64,000 nt of DNA from Timema cristinae (GCA_039000515.1 JBCFYV010011164.1:38760363-38824362), one strand, 5' to 3'. Shown: positions 12,349 through 24,424, counted from the first letter of the stretch. Translations and numbers: made by a program. Notes: generated from the sequence alone by a model not told the origin.

Positions 12349-12694
12349 TTGGAATAATTAATGTGTTCTCTCCTTTGACACTATTGCGTTATTTATTTGG
12401 ATGCTATTTGATAATCTTTTATCATATGAAAAAGTGATTTATGGGCCACCTTTCTGTCTGTTTGTGTATCTTTATAAAAGGACAGACTATTATTTATCAA
12501 TTTCAATCAATTTTGTTTGTCTTCACAATTTTTATGTTCAAGAAATCGAAAATAATATTATACGTTTTCTTTTCAGAAAGTAATATTTTACTTACTTTAC
12601 AAGTATTACTAAAGTTTTCTTTCATTATTAAGAAGGCTATACAATAATATAATTTTTAATAACACATACATTTCTTATCCGATTTAACAAAAAT

Positions 12695-12850
12695 AGGCTA
12701 ACCGATGAAGGGGAGATCGATTTATAAGGCTGGTTGCTTCTACTAAGTGTGTTTTATTCTTAAATGGTTTCCCACTCTACTTTCACGAAAATTTGTATAG
12801 TTAACTATAAATGCTTCCTTCCTCATACCTACCCCATTAGAGTAAAGTGG
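12695..12850 (+). mobile_element. Eroded SINE family C fragment
   Basis: Only GGGGAGATCG, AAATGGTTTCCCACTCTACT and a TACCCCATTAGAGTAA stretch are recognisable. Confidence 0.55.
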
Positions 12851-13042
12851 TGAAAATAAATGTCTAATAACAAACAAAAATCACACAAATAATATTTTAT
12901 ACTTAAAAAAAATTAGTACAAACACAGTGTTTACTAACCCCAACCAGTTTTATAATTGCAACTAATATTTCCTAGTATTCATGTTACCCTAACTAAGGAT
13001 AAAAATATTTTGGATTTGTTTTTGTTTTTGTTTAACAATATA

Positions 13043-13624
13043 CTGGGTGTATTTTAATTGGTGTAAAATATTCTAGGGCTGTCCCATCCAACAAATCTTA
13101 ACATAAGTTCATATAAACATGGATATATAAACGACTAGTTCTGAATTAGGAGGAATTTAACTCTTCAATAAAACAGAAGAAGTAACGCAATTAGACAATA
13201 AAAGTTTTAAAGATCCAAATAAAAATATAGGACAAAATATTTTGTAGCAAAAATTGTTTAAAATGGGGTCCTTCTGCTTCAATGCATCCTCTGTACTTGC
13301 TCTTTATGCTTTGTCGTACTCTGTTGAATACACCTGAGGTGATAGATTTGCTCACATACCATTTACGATACGCTCTCTTAAAAACTCAAAATGAGGCACA
13401 AGAGCTTCGAAAATAATAGACTTTAAATGTCCTCGGAAAAAAAATTCCTTTGGTTTCAAATTTGATGATCAAGCAGGCAATTCAATGGTTCACCCATGAC
13501 AAACCATTCTTTGAGGAAAACTTTAAATAGCTCTAAAATTAAACGTGTTATTTGAAATTTTCTTAATGTTTGGTGGATGGGAAAAAGCCACTGGAATATT
13601 CGACACCAATTAAAATATATCTTG
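13043..13624 (-). mobile_element. Tc1/mariner-type transposon, internally deleted
   Basis: Inverted repeats of about 34 bp bound the element: CTGGGTGTATTTTAATTGG on the left and the matching rc CAAGATATATTTTAATTGG on the right. TA flanks both sides (13041-13042, 13625-13626). Inside, the minus strand retains the C-terminal part of a mariner-like transposase: a PDLKPKEFFFRGHLKS segment, which matches the family's usual PDLTPLDFFLWGHLK pattern, and an IEAEGPHFKQFL end like the common IEAEGGHFEHLL. Frames are broken by stops and indels, and the N-terminal domain and most of the catalytic domain are deleted. It is a dead copy at about 582 bp; autonomous relatives are usually over 1 kb. Confidence 0.85.
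13250..13500 (-). pseudogene. Mariner-like transposase C-terminal relic
   Basis: Coding remnant within the TIR element. It would have ended the DDE/D transposase and covers the PDxxPxxFFxxGxLK region and the C-terminal tail. At least one in-frame stop and frame changes separate the conserved blocks, so no protein can be made. The assignment rests on motif resemblance only. Confidence 0.75.
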
Positions 13625-13626
13625 TA

Positions 13627-16600
13627 GAGTGGTTAAAATGTAATATGAATTACAGTGTTTAAAAAATGTGTTACCCCTATACTTATAAAACTGCTTCAAT
13701 ACTATATAAAAAGGTTTGCATTTGAAAGTGATTCTGGGGTTCTAGAAAGAAGGGGGGGGGGGGGGAAGGAATGAGTTAATGGGTATTTTATAAGGTAGAA
13801 TATATAACCTGCCTTCATTAAATCGTCGTAAGATACGTATTTGTTTTTTATTGCCCATAAATATATTTATTGGCGCTTAAAATGATAGAAATAATCTTTT
13901 TTTTATGTTTTGTAAGCAAAAATAATATGAGAAAGGGCTACTCAGATAAAAACCGACATAACCAATGGTTTTATTCTTGTTAAAACAAATATTAATAAAA
14001 TGAAGAGTTTGCGTATCTGGCTGTCATCAGCATTTCAAGATATTTATAGTTCGCAGAGGATATCAATTTAAAAATTAGTTGCCAGTGTGCACGAACATTT
14101 GCACCTTGAAGTTGGATTGGTAAAATATAAATTTTATTTTATTTTAATAACTAAATACTGTGTCTGAAGAAATAAAATAAAGAGATATTTTTAAGTTTTT
14201 TGAAGCAAAGAAAAGTATCACCAGCGCTATCGCTGGGTAATTCTGCTAGCGTATAAATAAAATGTTTATGTGTTACTACAATAAAATAAATAAACTTAAA
14301 ATAAGCACTTTGAATGTTATATATTGTTTAAATTTGGAAAACACATAGTTTTTACCCTGGGAAATATGATATTCTACTTTCAATAAGAACAAATTTATGA
14401 TTATATTAAAATTTTCCATTTATAACTATATTACTTACATTTAATTTTAACCGACTCCTAATAATTAACTATCTTACAAGCCTCAAGGAGTGTGTGAAGT
14501 CAACTCTTTAAATGCGAAGCGAAATGTGAGTATGAAATGAAATCAAAGTGAAACCTAAATAATTCGAAGAAAACTCGTAGTAAAAGTGGAAGATAGGAAT
14601 TATGTATCTGTCACTTATCGCTACTTTTATTATTTAAATAAAACAATAAGTATATCTAGGTCAAAGGAAAGGTGAAGATAAAAAGTCAAAGCACGCCATA
14701 TACATTAATGTTGTGATAGATGAGTGTATTTATGCCTAAGAAACCAAAATAAACACACAATATAAATTATATTGCATTTATAAATTTCTGTCTTACTAAT
14801 AAACGTATTAAATCTTCTATAATAATAAAAGGAAGTGTTTGTGTGCGATACCAAGCCAAATCTACGGCACGCAAATAAATGAATCTTTTTAACATAGGCG
14901 GACGAAAGGGGGTCCGAAATCACCTCGGACCCGGATTTTTAAATTTTTAAGTAACTTTTTAATTAGGTTATTTTTAACAAATTATCTAAGAAAATATTGT
15001 TAATCTAGTTTAGAATTATGTTTCAAAGATAACTGTGATCAAATTATGCCACATCCTCCTCGGAAAAAAGTGTACGAAATCGACTGTAATTATAAACCTT
15101 TATTTTTTGTGGTCGGGTGGGGGGGTCTTATATAATCCTTATACCACAGTGGGTCATGGGCAAGGCCATGCAAGATTTCTGGTACTAAATAAAACCTTAA
15201 CTTTTACTTATTTGTTGTGGTGAAAACATTATTTTGCAAACTTTGGATGCGCACGGCTTGTGGTCTGTATTATTCTCTTAATAATTGTATATTCAATTCT
15301 GTTGAATGATTACCACTCTACAAACTACCCCTACTAGCATATTTTTTAATATTAATTAAATATTGAAGACTCTTTGGAAAATATTATTTTATAACAAATG
15401 CGCTTGTAAATCTGTAATGGATGGTTCAAAAGAGATAGAATACTAAGGACTAAACATTGCCAAGAATTCAGGTAGATGGCACAGCTAAAAAGCTATGTAT
15501 ATTATATTTTACCTGCTTTATACTAGTAGTAGTCAGCTCTAGGTGTTATAGGAATTTTTCAATATAGCAAAATAAATTTGGTGAGATTAAATATAAAAAT
15601 ATTCATGTACATACCTGCTTTGTATATCAAAGCTTACGCTACGGTTGTTATTTAATTGTATCTCGCAGTGTTAAAGTATTGCCTAGTGGCGGTTCAAAAA
15701 TTATCCTTCCTTTGAAATGGAAGTAATCGAACTCGTGTAGAGTACAATTTAATAATGTACAGAACATGATAAGTTAGTTCATCTGATATCAAGGATAATT
15801 GGCTACAGAGGTAAGCTGTATCAAGTAACTCACATGCATGTATTGAAAATTAAACTCTGGACAGAGGAGTTGAACATAGAACCCTCCCAAATATTTCGAA
15901 AAAGGGAAGGTGGTGTCAAAGCGAAGGCGATTTTAAATACGAATTCAACTTTTCGAAGTTTCACCCCCTCCCTAATATTCTATAGCACTTATTTATTTGA
16001 TATAGATGGAATAACTTTACGATGAAATTAATTTGCTTGTCAAACCTAGTTGCTAATTAAACTTTAAATATAAGAACAAAATATTATTTCAAATATTGGT
16101 TGTGGGGTCAAGGTGATATTTTAATATAGAGGCCATAGGGTCTTAGCCTATTTTAGCCTGTGAGGAAATTATTTTAAATTGTCACTAAAAAGTTGTTAAA
16201 TACTAGCTAAACATTTGGGTGGCCAAGCATTTGGTTGCCATTAAAGAGAATATTAAAGTTTGAGACACAAATGTGTGTATGAGGGTGGATTCTTCACATT
16301 GATATTTTATTTGAGTAACCTCTTCAATATTCGATACTATAAGCAGTGCATTATTATATCAGAGACTAACATTCTTAGCTATACCCTATATCTTAAATTA
16401 CTGAGTGTGAAGAACTCAAATTTCCAATCTTGGAGGATAGTATTTTAAATATAATTTCCAACACTTGTTTTACAATACACTCATAATGCTGTGGATGCTT
16501 TTCTTATAAGTAATCCTCCTCATACCTGTCCCTTAGACTAAGCTGTTAATAGTCCATATGGTATCATTTGACAGGGTTAATGAGTTTAGATATTTATGAA

Positions 16601-16680
16601 ATTTTTATCTAGTAACAACGATATTAAATCAAAAAATTCATGCTCTTACTCGGTGTGTAAGTTGTTGACATCTCCCTGCT
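13627..16680. other. A/T-rich spacer
   Basis: No gene recognised. A 14-base G-run lies at 13752-13765. A small GC-rich hairpin around 14904-14932 (GGGTCCG ... CGGACCC) is probably part of an unidentified repeat. Confidence 0.5.
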
Positions 16681-16699
16681 TTCAAGGAATATAAAACTC

Positions 16700-17190
16700 A
16701 GAATAAACAAAACATAACTTTAACGGTTGCTCTCCGTGGGTGTGAAACGTGGTCTCTTAGCTTATAGGAATAAAAAGAATTTAGGGTGTTCGAAAACAAG
16801 GTGCTTAGGGATATATTTGCTCTAATAAAGGTATGAGGCTACTGGGGTGTGTTGTAGAGTACATAATGTTGATACCCTGTACTCATCACAAAACATGGTT
16901 ACGGTACTTAAGTCTCGTAGATTACAGTAGGCAGGTCATGCAGTGTGAATGAGAGAATCTAAAACCTTGATAAGGATACTGACTGGCAAACCAAGGTGGA
17001 AGAGACCATTGGGAAGACCTAGACTCAGAAGGGATGATATCATTATAATGGACCTTAAAGAGATAAGGTGTAATGAGAAGGACTGGATAGAACTAGCTCA
17101 AGATAGGAATAGGTGGCGTACTATTGTAAGTGTGGCAGTGAATTTTAAAGAGTTCCTAATACCATAAAGTATTTAAATAGTTTTTACGTT
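16700..17190 (+). mobile_element. Non-LTR retrotransposon 3' tail (LINE type 1)
   Basis: Decayed C-terminal end of a LINE ORF2. Blocks in order: a CETWSL motif, FENKVLRDIF, an eroded linker, then GRPRLRRDD, MDLKEIRCNEKDW, LAQDRNRWRTIV and a short end. This matches the post-RT tail of a LINE family very common in insects, with the usual pattern GRPRxRWxDxIxxDL...DxxxWxxxAxDRxxWR. RT and endonuclease domains are absent (5' truncated), and the frame is broken between blocks. The 72-residue ORF at 16949-17167 is its last intact stretch. Other copies: 21525-21960 and 47345-47705. Confidence 0.85.
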
Positions 17191-17330
17191 TTTTAACTCA
17201 TATATCTTTCAGTAGGCTATTTAATGAATTAATATTTACAATAAGGTTGAGAATAGCATATATAGTTAATTCAACAGCATTTTCTTTTAAGAGAATATAA
17301 TATTACGCATACATTCTTATATTAATAACC

Positions 17331-17588
17331 CGTCTCGGTGGCGTAGTTGGCTAACGCGCTTGTCGTGTTTAGCTCGACTGCTGAGGACGGGGAGATCGAG
17401 GTTCGAATCTCAGTCGGGTGAACTGAGGGTGGTTTTTCCTTAATGGTTTTCCACTCTCCCTCCACGCAAAAGCGGGTTCACTTCCTCTAATTCAACCTTC
17501 CCAATTCCTAATCCATTAGCTTAATTAGTACTTAAAGCGTATAACCCGAACGGGTAGTAAGACGCGGTGCTAAATATTAAATATTATT
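17331..17588 (+). mobile_element. SINE family B, full length
   Basis: Complete and well preserved, with an 18-bp perfect target duplication ATTCTTATATTAATAACC (17313-17330 and 17589-17606), the longest in the window. Box A, box B, body and shared tail are all clear. Confidence 0.97.
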
Positions 17589-18214
17589 ATTCTTATATTA
17601 ATAACCACTCTCTATTTATGTGGTCGAAATGAGGACTGAGGACTAAGTATAGTTTGGGCTGACCGTAAGGCACTATAATAGTCGAGCAAAGATTTATAAA
17701 CGCCAGAAACCAAGTATTTTTATAACGCCAAAGGGTAGGCTTCCTGAGTAGAATATAAAACGTGGGAGAGGAAAATAAAAATGTAAATACAATTTGTATT
17801 GTGATCTCTTTGTTAAATTTTATGTCAATTCACAAATATCCGTTCTAAGTTTTCATGATAGTTACCTTTATTTTCTTATTTATTTAGGCCTTAATGATCA
17901 ACAAAATATATGGTGCTTTTTTACTTTTTAGAGTGGAAAATTGCAACTTTTAAGCTGTGTTCACAAAGTCTATACATTAATCTATAGGCTCATATAAATT
18001 AGTTTACTATTCATTCCAGTGCAAACAAAACTCGTGAACTATTTATTAAAGACTTAATCAATATTTTAACCTAAGCTAAACATCTTATTGGCATTATCTT
18101 GGCTTCCTAGCCGTTCTTTTAAGACTAAGTGACCTCCTAGTAACGTACTTATCCAAAAAGTATTATATTAAACTATTGTACTCTACAATTTAGCTAAAAG
18201 CATTTCGATATCAT

Positions 18215-18345
18215 CCAGACCTGTTTTATTGTCTAATCCCTGAGGTATTCCTCCTGCAATACTCTGACCTACCGATTAAAGGGAGATCGGAGTTTGAATA
18301 CCAGTTGAGTTCACCAGTGTGTTAATAAGTCAATTTCTCACTATA
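18215..18345 (+). mobile_element. Eroded SINE family C fragment
   Basis: A box B region (GGGAGATCGGAGTTTGAATA) and the start of the body are visible; head and tail are worn. Confidence 0.55.
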
Positions 18346-18351
18346 GTTTTA

Positions 18352-18540
18352 TCTCTATGGTCTTAGGGTAAAGGGCTCGTCTGTGGACTCAATTTTAGTG
18401 AGCTAAAACCCAACCAGAGTCTATAGGTTTTAATTGAGTGATAAAACCTGTAGCAAAACTTCCTCCGGAGAGGAAGTAAAGGTTTCGGTTCCATGTCAAT
18501 TGTGGCGTGTAAAAAACCCTGGAAGGTATGTGAAAATACC
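18352..18540 (+). repeat. Possible tRNA-headed repeat
   Basis: CTATGGTCTTAGGGTAAAGG resembles a tRNA box A, and a GC-rich hairpin CTTCCTC-CGGA-GAGGAAG lies at about 18460-18477. No second copy was seen in the window, so the class is open. Confidence 0.3.
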
Positions 18541-18580
18541 TCTCTTGGCAAAATTGGTAGCTTCTTTCACTATTATTTAA

Positions 18581-18855
18581 TATTAGCACCGTCTCTTACA
18601 ACCCATACGGGTTGTGCTCACTTATGCTAATGTGTATTGGTAGGGCGATTGTGAGATGAAATGGAGAACCTACAGTTTAACGGAGATTCGAACCACGGTG
18701 GAAATCCACACATTCACAACTTGTGATCAATACACGTCTTGTCAGAGGCGAAAGAAGGGTTTGGCAATCAGATAAATCTGTGCCAGGACCGAGGATTGAA
18801 CCCTGGACCCCCGGTTCATAAATCTGACACCTTACCCCTAGACCGTCAGGTTACC
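18581..18855 (-). mobile_element. SINE family A, diverged copy
   Basis: Minus-strand copy with tail, body and head. It differs from the other family A copies by more substitutions and by an extra segment of about 15 bases around 18720-18735. A 7-bp TCACTAT lies on both sides. Confidence 0.9.
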
Positions 18856-19079
18856 CCTCTCACTATCACGCATAGGAATTGTCGTGTGCCGAAATGATCA
18901 ATCAGTTCATAAATAGCTATAATAAATATGGTAATTTTCTCTATCTATGTACTTAATTTGATCTCTCTACCTTATCCCTATCAAATAATTGTAAAAATGC
19001 AGATATCACAGACAGATAGACATGGCACACCAATTATATTTCGTTATCACATGCCCCAAACAAAAGTAGTCCTCGCCCC

Positions 19080-19340
19080 AACAACTCAAACAGGGTAAAA
19101 AATACTGTCCATTATTAATTGCTCATCATATGGGTATAGGCAAAGCGAGCCATTACAGTTAGCTATGAGGCGAACGAGCCGTTCAGTGACGCGGTCTCGT
19201 GGGAAATTCCCGGATTAGCTGCCTGCAACAGTTGTTCCGTTGCGTTGCACGACGGGTCTCAGTTGGGCGAACTGCCGCTGGTCCCCTGGAAATAACGTCT
19301 CTGAGCAAGCGCGAGGCACGCATCGTTGGACACGTGGTAT
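19080..19340. promoter_or_regulatory. GC-rich block with a perfect kB palindrome
   Basis: This block is far richer in G/C than its surroundings. It holds a perfect NF-kB/Rel-type palindrome GGGAAATTCCC (19201-19211), E-box-like sites (CAGTTG, CACGTG) and a TAAT-rich flank. No long conserved ORF or splice pair was found. It could be a regulatory element or part of an unrecognised transposon. Confidence 0.3.
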
Positions 19341-19478
19341 AGGCATTAACATCCTTTGGTCTAGTTTGGTGGCGACGAGGAAGGTTTGAGTTTCAGCCAG
19401 ATGTACAGAGTGAAGCTATGTCCCAACATTGGTTTAACTCTTGCCCCCTCCCTCTAATGCATGTATATTTCTTATAAA

Positions 19479-19730
19479 ACCCTCCTCGGTGGCGTAGTTG
19501 GCTAACGCGCTTGTCGTGTTGAGCTCGACTGCTGAGGACAGGAAGATCGAGGTTCGAATCTCGGTCGAGTGAACTTGGGGTGGTTTTTCATAAATGGTTT
19601 TCCACTCTCCCTCCACGCAAATGCGGGTTCATTTCCTCTAATTAAACCTTCCCAATTCCTAATCCATTAGCGTAATTATTACTTAAAGCATATAACCCGA
19701 AGGGTAGTAAGATGCGGTGCTAAATATTAT
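19479..19730 (+). mobile_element. SINE family B, full length
   Basis: Complete copy with a 13-bp target duplication TATTTCTTATAAA (19466-19478 and 19731-19743). A minus-strand ORF across it is a repeat artefact. Confidence 0.95.
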
Positions 19731-19865
19731 TATTTCTTATAAACTATGTAAATAGTCTAGGTGGATAGTCAAACTTAATAAACAAAAACAAAAAAAGTTC
19801 GAGTATTGAATTAGGAATAAAATTAAACGTATTTCCAGAGAGATTCACGTCGTGTGTAAAATTGT

Positions 19866-20065
19866 CTAACTGGCGATCACATTAATTAGTCTGTTTGCCG
19901 GTGACGGGAGTTCTTGGATCGAATCCCTACCAAGTGTACTTACTGTATATGTTTTTCTTAAATAAACTCTTAAGGTCCCTTTTAGGAAAATGTGGTTAAA
20001 CTTATTCTGAAATTCTACTCTCCTTATTCCAGCCACATTTGAATAAAGATATACACGTAGGGAGA
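19866..20065 (+). mobile_element. Eroded SINE family C copy
   Basis: GATCACATTAATTAGTCTG head remnant, GACGGGAG and GGATCGAATCCC box B region; the body is hardly recognisable. Confidence 0.55.
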
Positions 20066-20327
20066 CGCAGAGGAATTCGTTTTAACTTTGACAAAAGTCG
20101 GCGAGTTAAGCTGTAAGTTTGAATACAGAATAACGAGCTAATCTTAATAGACACATGTTCATACCTGTTAGACAAATTTTGACGTTATTATGATAAGAAA
20201 CACAGATCAACTTAAACTAACCTTAAAATGTTCAAAATAACATAGGTTTAATTTAATAAGTGTTATAAGGCGGTGTAATTCACCTCAAAGCTCTCTATGA
20301 TAGCTAAATTATTTTAAAAATAATAGA

Positions 20328-20584
20328 TTTAATAATATTATTTAGCACCACGTCTTACTACCCGTTCGAGTTATACACTTTAAGTACTATTTACGCTAAT
20401 GGATTAGGAATTGGGAAGGTTGAATTGGAGGAAGTGAACCCCATTTGCGTGGAGGGAGAGTGGAAAACCATTTAGGAAAAACCACCCCCAGTTCACCCGA
20501 TTGAGATTCGAACCTCGATCTCCCGTCCTCAGCAGTCGAGCTCAACACGACTAGCGCGTTACCCAACTACGCCACCGAGTCGGG
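20328..20584 (-). mobile_element. SINE family B, full length
   Basis: Complete minus-strand copy with a 13-bp perfect target duplication TAAAAATAATAGA (20315-20327 and 20585-20597). It faces the plus-strand copy at 19479, giving an inverted pair about 600 bp apart. Confidence 0.95.
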
Positions 20585-20599
20585 TAAAAATAATAGAAA

Positions 20600-21515
20600 A
20601 TTGTATAAAGTATATAAATGTATGCTTAATTGGTGAGTCTATCATCTACTGTACAGTACAAACGAGAGCCTTAAAATTGATATTTTTCTCTTTTTCTAGG
20701 ATTTTTTTGTGAAAAATAATAGTACTAACTTGAAAATCCCTCGATTCCAATACGGTCGATACCAGAGACAGGCGACCAAGATTTTCTTTTAGCACACAAT
20801 GGTGTCTGCAGTGAGTGATTGTGAAGTAATATAACTGTTCGTCGGATGTGTTTATATATTACTACTATTTATTTTAATTGCAGCAATAGGAGCCCATTGT
20901 GGTTATTAAAATAAATTAATAATAACTTAAGACAAATTTTATAAGAGTTTATTATTTAAGCAGTGGATTTATGGTGATACAAATTAAAAAACAGATATTT
21001 TTTTTGTCATATATGTTCCAAAGAGATAATTTGCCGTTTCAATAAAGTAAATAAAAACGTTAATTTAGAATTGTTCAAGAAAAAGTTATTCAAGTTTTCA
21101 ACGTTTTTAATGACGATTAATTGTTGTATTGCTGCTAAAAAGTAAATCATCATACTTTGCAGCAATTCAACCTAAGTTTCATAAACAATAAGCTAAATAG
21201 GAATATGTACTAGACCATAACATAACGATCTTAACAAAGTAAAAATATATATAAATGAAAATGCGAATAACATATCTATATAACTTTTAGATGCATTAAA
21301 TTGAAACATTTCCAAGAGAAAACAAACTGTGGTTAGTAACATAAATAAATATATTTACAAAAGAGTTATACTAATTACATTTAGGGGACATGCCATGTAT
21401 ATAATATTATTAATAAAATTCATCATTATTATATAAAGGATTTCAAAGGATAATATTTTACATTAAAACCTAAATTATGTGGTGTCAAAGATAGTTTAAA
21501 CATAAAAAAAAAAAT
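20600..21515. other. A/T-rich spacer, no gene seen
   Basis: No recognised gene or repeat. Confidence 0.5.
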
Positions 21516-21524
21516 TATAGCAGG

Positions 21525-21965
21525 TTTGTAACTCTTATTGACGCTATGGCATTAAGAACTTGAAAATTCATTGTCATTCTTACAAAAGTACGCCACCTAT
21601 CCTTATCATTTGTAAGTTCCATCAAGTCTACCTCATGACAACCTATCTTGAGCTGGTTCTATCCAGTCTATCTCATTACACCCTATCTCTTTCATGTCCA
21701 TTCTAATTCCCAATCCCATCTGCGTCTAGGTCTTCCCAAAGGTCTCTTTCAATTGGGTTTGCCAGTCAATACCCTGAACACGGTTCTAGACAATCCCACG
21801 CGTGATGCATATCTTGCCCACCGTAATCTACGAGACTTGATTATACTGGTAATGTCTTGGGATTATTATACGGTATGTAACTCATCATTATGTAACATCC
21901 TCCACTCCGCATTAGCCTATCCTGTTTTGGTCCAAATATCTTCCTAAGCACCTTCTTTTAGGCCA
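21525..21965 (-). mobile_element. LINE type 1 tail, antisense copy
   Basis: The reverse complement carries the same blocks as 16700-17190: a GTGCTTAGGAAGATATTTGG stretch (VLRKIF), GRPRRRW-like coding, a D-rich stretch and a DRDRWRTF-like end. A short internal duplication of the TAGACTGGAT...AAGATAGG part occurs near 21600-21660. The 99-residue plus-strand ORF here is a shadow. Confidence 0.8.
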
Positions 21966-21969
21966 ACTT

Positions 21970-22655
21970 AAATTTGTTTTCATCATGTAAGGCAAAAGAC
22001 CACCTTTCACACAGATAGAGAAAAACTAGTAGATTTTATGTTTTTATATTCTGAGATTACATTTCTTGACAACACAGCTATATATTGTATCAATAGTGGC
22101 TTTCATTTTAAAATATGAGTTTTAACTTTGACTAATGATGATCATGTCAATCACGTTATCATCTATTAAGTCGAAAAATACCCCCTTAACGCTTATAAAA
22201 TTCCAATATCTAAAATATTATTGATTACTTCTAATTCCATTCTTTAAACAACTACATGTATAACATTTAAACTATTTAATACTCAGTTTGTATGGCAATA
22301 TACATAATTATAGTTTGTTTTTAATTAAAATTTTCAATGTATCTAGAGCCACAAAAACTTTTGAATGAGCATTTAGACTATAACTAAAGGTATAATATTT
22401 TGAAATAATCAATAATATACAATTTAAAAGGAAATTCTATTGCCTCTAATCGGAAAAGTTCATGTTCAAACATTGTTTCAGGAGTTAAATTAAATTAGTA
22501 GATTCCAAGATATCTTTACCCGTTTAAAGAAAAGCATTTGGTATTACTAGGGGAAAAAAGCAATTAGAGGCGTCCTTTCAATCAATACAAATGGGAGTTT
22601 AAGTGTGATTTACAAAATCGTTCTCTTGCGCTGTGCGTAGTTTACAATCATTTTA
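21970..22655. other. A/T-rich spacer, no gene seen
   Basis: No recognised gene or repeat. Confidence 0.5.
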
Positions 22656-22661
22656 CCCACT

Positions 22662-22899
22662 TCGATGGTCACATGATCTAAGGCACTGTTCTTGCAATAG
22701 ACTAACTGCCAAAGACGTAGAGTACAGGGTTGAATCCTGATCAGGTGTACTGAGAGTGATTTTCCTAAATGGTTATTCAATCTCCCTCCAAGTAAATGTG
22801 GGTAAACTTCCTCAAAATTTAATCTTCCTAATACCTCAAATTTAGAGTAATTAACAAATAGGCGTATAACCCGGACCGGTAGTAAAACGTGGTGTTAAA
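22662..22899 (+). mobile_element. SINE family C copy
   Basis: ATGGTCACATGATCTAAGGC head, box B-like GGGTTGAATCCTG, the CTCCCTCCAAGTAAATGTGG body and a tail with the hairpin altered to ACCCGGACCGGT. Confidence 0.85.
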
Positions 22900-22977
22900 T
22901 ATAATGTTTATATAAATATAAACATTTCATCTCTAATTACTCACTTATTTTAAAAAATAATCAAATATGTATTTCTA

Positions 22978-23190
22978 CAGCACCGCGTCTTAGTATCCGC
23001 ACTATATATGGGTAGTGAAAAAAGTTGTAATCGATATCAAATTGAAACCAATTTGCCTGGAAGTATAGTGGAAAGTTGGAAGTATAGTGGAAAGTTATTT
23101 AAACTCACCCTCTGTCCACCCGGCTGGAATTTTACCAACACTTTCCTCCCCATCGCCGATAAACTAGACTTTACGAGCCTATCCAAGTTG
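22978..23190 (-). mobile_element. Eroded SINE fragment with internal duplication
   Basis: Minus-strand remains of the shared tail (GCACCGCGTCTTAGTATCCG) and of a family C-type head region. A 17-bp segment GGAAGTATAGTGGAAAG is duplicated in tandem at about 23060-23095. Confidence 0.55.
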
Positions 23191-23325
23191 ACTTATTTAA
23201 AAAATATATATATATATGCAATTTCATGACTTTTATATTATGATAGACAGTTGTACATACAATTTATTGTATATACTTTTTTCGTTTATGGCCTATTATT
23301 TGATAAAGAATAGTATAAATAATAA

Positions 23326-23365
23326 TATTTAGCACCACGTCTTACTACCCGTTCGGGTTATACGC
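23326..23365 (-). mobile_element. Solo SINE tail
   Basis: Only the shared tail is present (rc of CCCGAACGGGTAGTAAGACG plus TGGTGCTAAATATT); the head and body are missing. This is what a severely 5'-truncated reverse transcript leaves. Confidence 0.8.
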
Positions 23366-23544
23366 TAAGAATGGTATAATATTTTCCTCGGGCGCTTTGT
23401 ATTTAGACTTTTAGCAGCTCCGTGGGAACAGAACGTTGCCCATGTTATACCTTGGAGGTTCTATAAATGTCATACCCGTATTAATATGACGTTATGAAAG
23501 CTATTATGAATCAATGAAAACAGTGGAAATTTTAAACCTAACGT

Positions 23545-23690
23545 AAGTCTAACTAACCAAACCATGGCTACCATAGCAACTAGGTCTCCATTTATGAAGA
23601 CTATGTATGATACAGCTGGGAATCGATCCTTGAACTTCTAGATTAGTAGACATGGGTGCTGAACACTAGACCAAAAGACTGTTTTTTTAT
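23545..23690 (-). mobile_element. Possible tRNA-headed SINE (family F)
   Basis: On the minus strand, TTGGTCTAGTGTTCAGCACC (box A-like) is followed about 45 bp later by GGATCGATTCCC (box B-like), the spacing of a tRNA head. The body is not shared with families A-C. Confidence 0.5.
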
Positions 23691-24293
23691 AGCTACTTGT
23701 CTGAAGTGAAAAACCATTGAAACCTTATTTTATGACTTGTGCCAAACAACTCTAGCCGAATTTGGTTAGAAGCCCAATAAGTTTCGAACTGGTTTTGTTA
23801 AATGTACGCCTATCTTGGAATACATTTTTAAATTATTACGTACAAAATCCTGGTTACTAATGAATTAACTTAAGGGGTAGTAATGTATTTATAGAATAAG
23901 AGCTCACATTAGAAAAGAGAGGCGATGGAAAAACCTCAATGATATACCTCAAGGAGAGAACTACTCCTTGAGCCCCAAGCTGAGATCCGAGCTTTGACCC
24001 TGGCTTCACCAGAAATCCTATCTATTACAAGATTATTGCCTTAACACGTTATAACACTGATGTGAGTTTTTTATAAGTGATCAGGAGTGTCCTACGGGCC
24101 TAATAGTGATTCCATACACTTGACAACAATAACAAGACAAAAGTTAAGCTCCTCTCTGAATGGTAAAAATATGGTATATTTTCGTAGGAATATGATTTTT
24201 TTCAAATTTATATGATATAAAGATTTGGTAGGAACATTTCCAATCAATTCAGCTAATTATAATTCCGGAAACTTCTTAATTAGGGGAATATTT

Positions 24294-24424
24294 CATCATT
24301 ATAAGATATTTAAATAAATGGTACTAGCATAGTTTTCTGGATTTAGGTGTATAGGGATTTTGTAATAATTTAGGTTCAAACAAGCTATATGTGCAGTTTG
24401 GGTGATGAGTTTTCGAACACTCTG
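24294..24424. mobile_element. Solo terminal arm of the fold-back family seen at 60423-60976
   Basis: About 130 bp matching the right arm of the 60423-60976 element: GGTTCAAACAAGCTATATGT, GCAGTTTGGG, and an end GAACACTCTG followed by TA. No left arm is nearby, so this is a half element. Confidence 0.75.
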
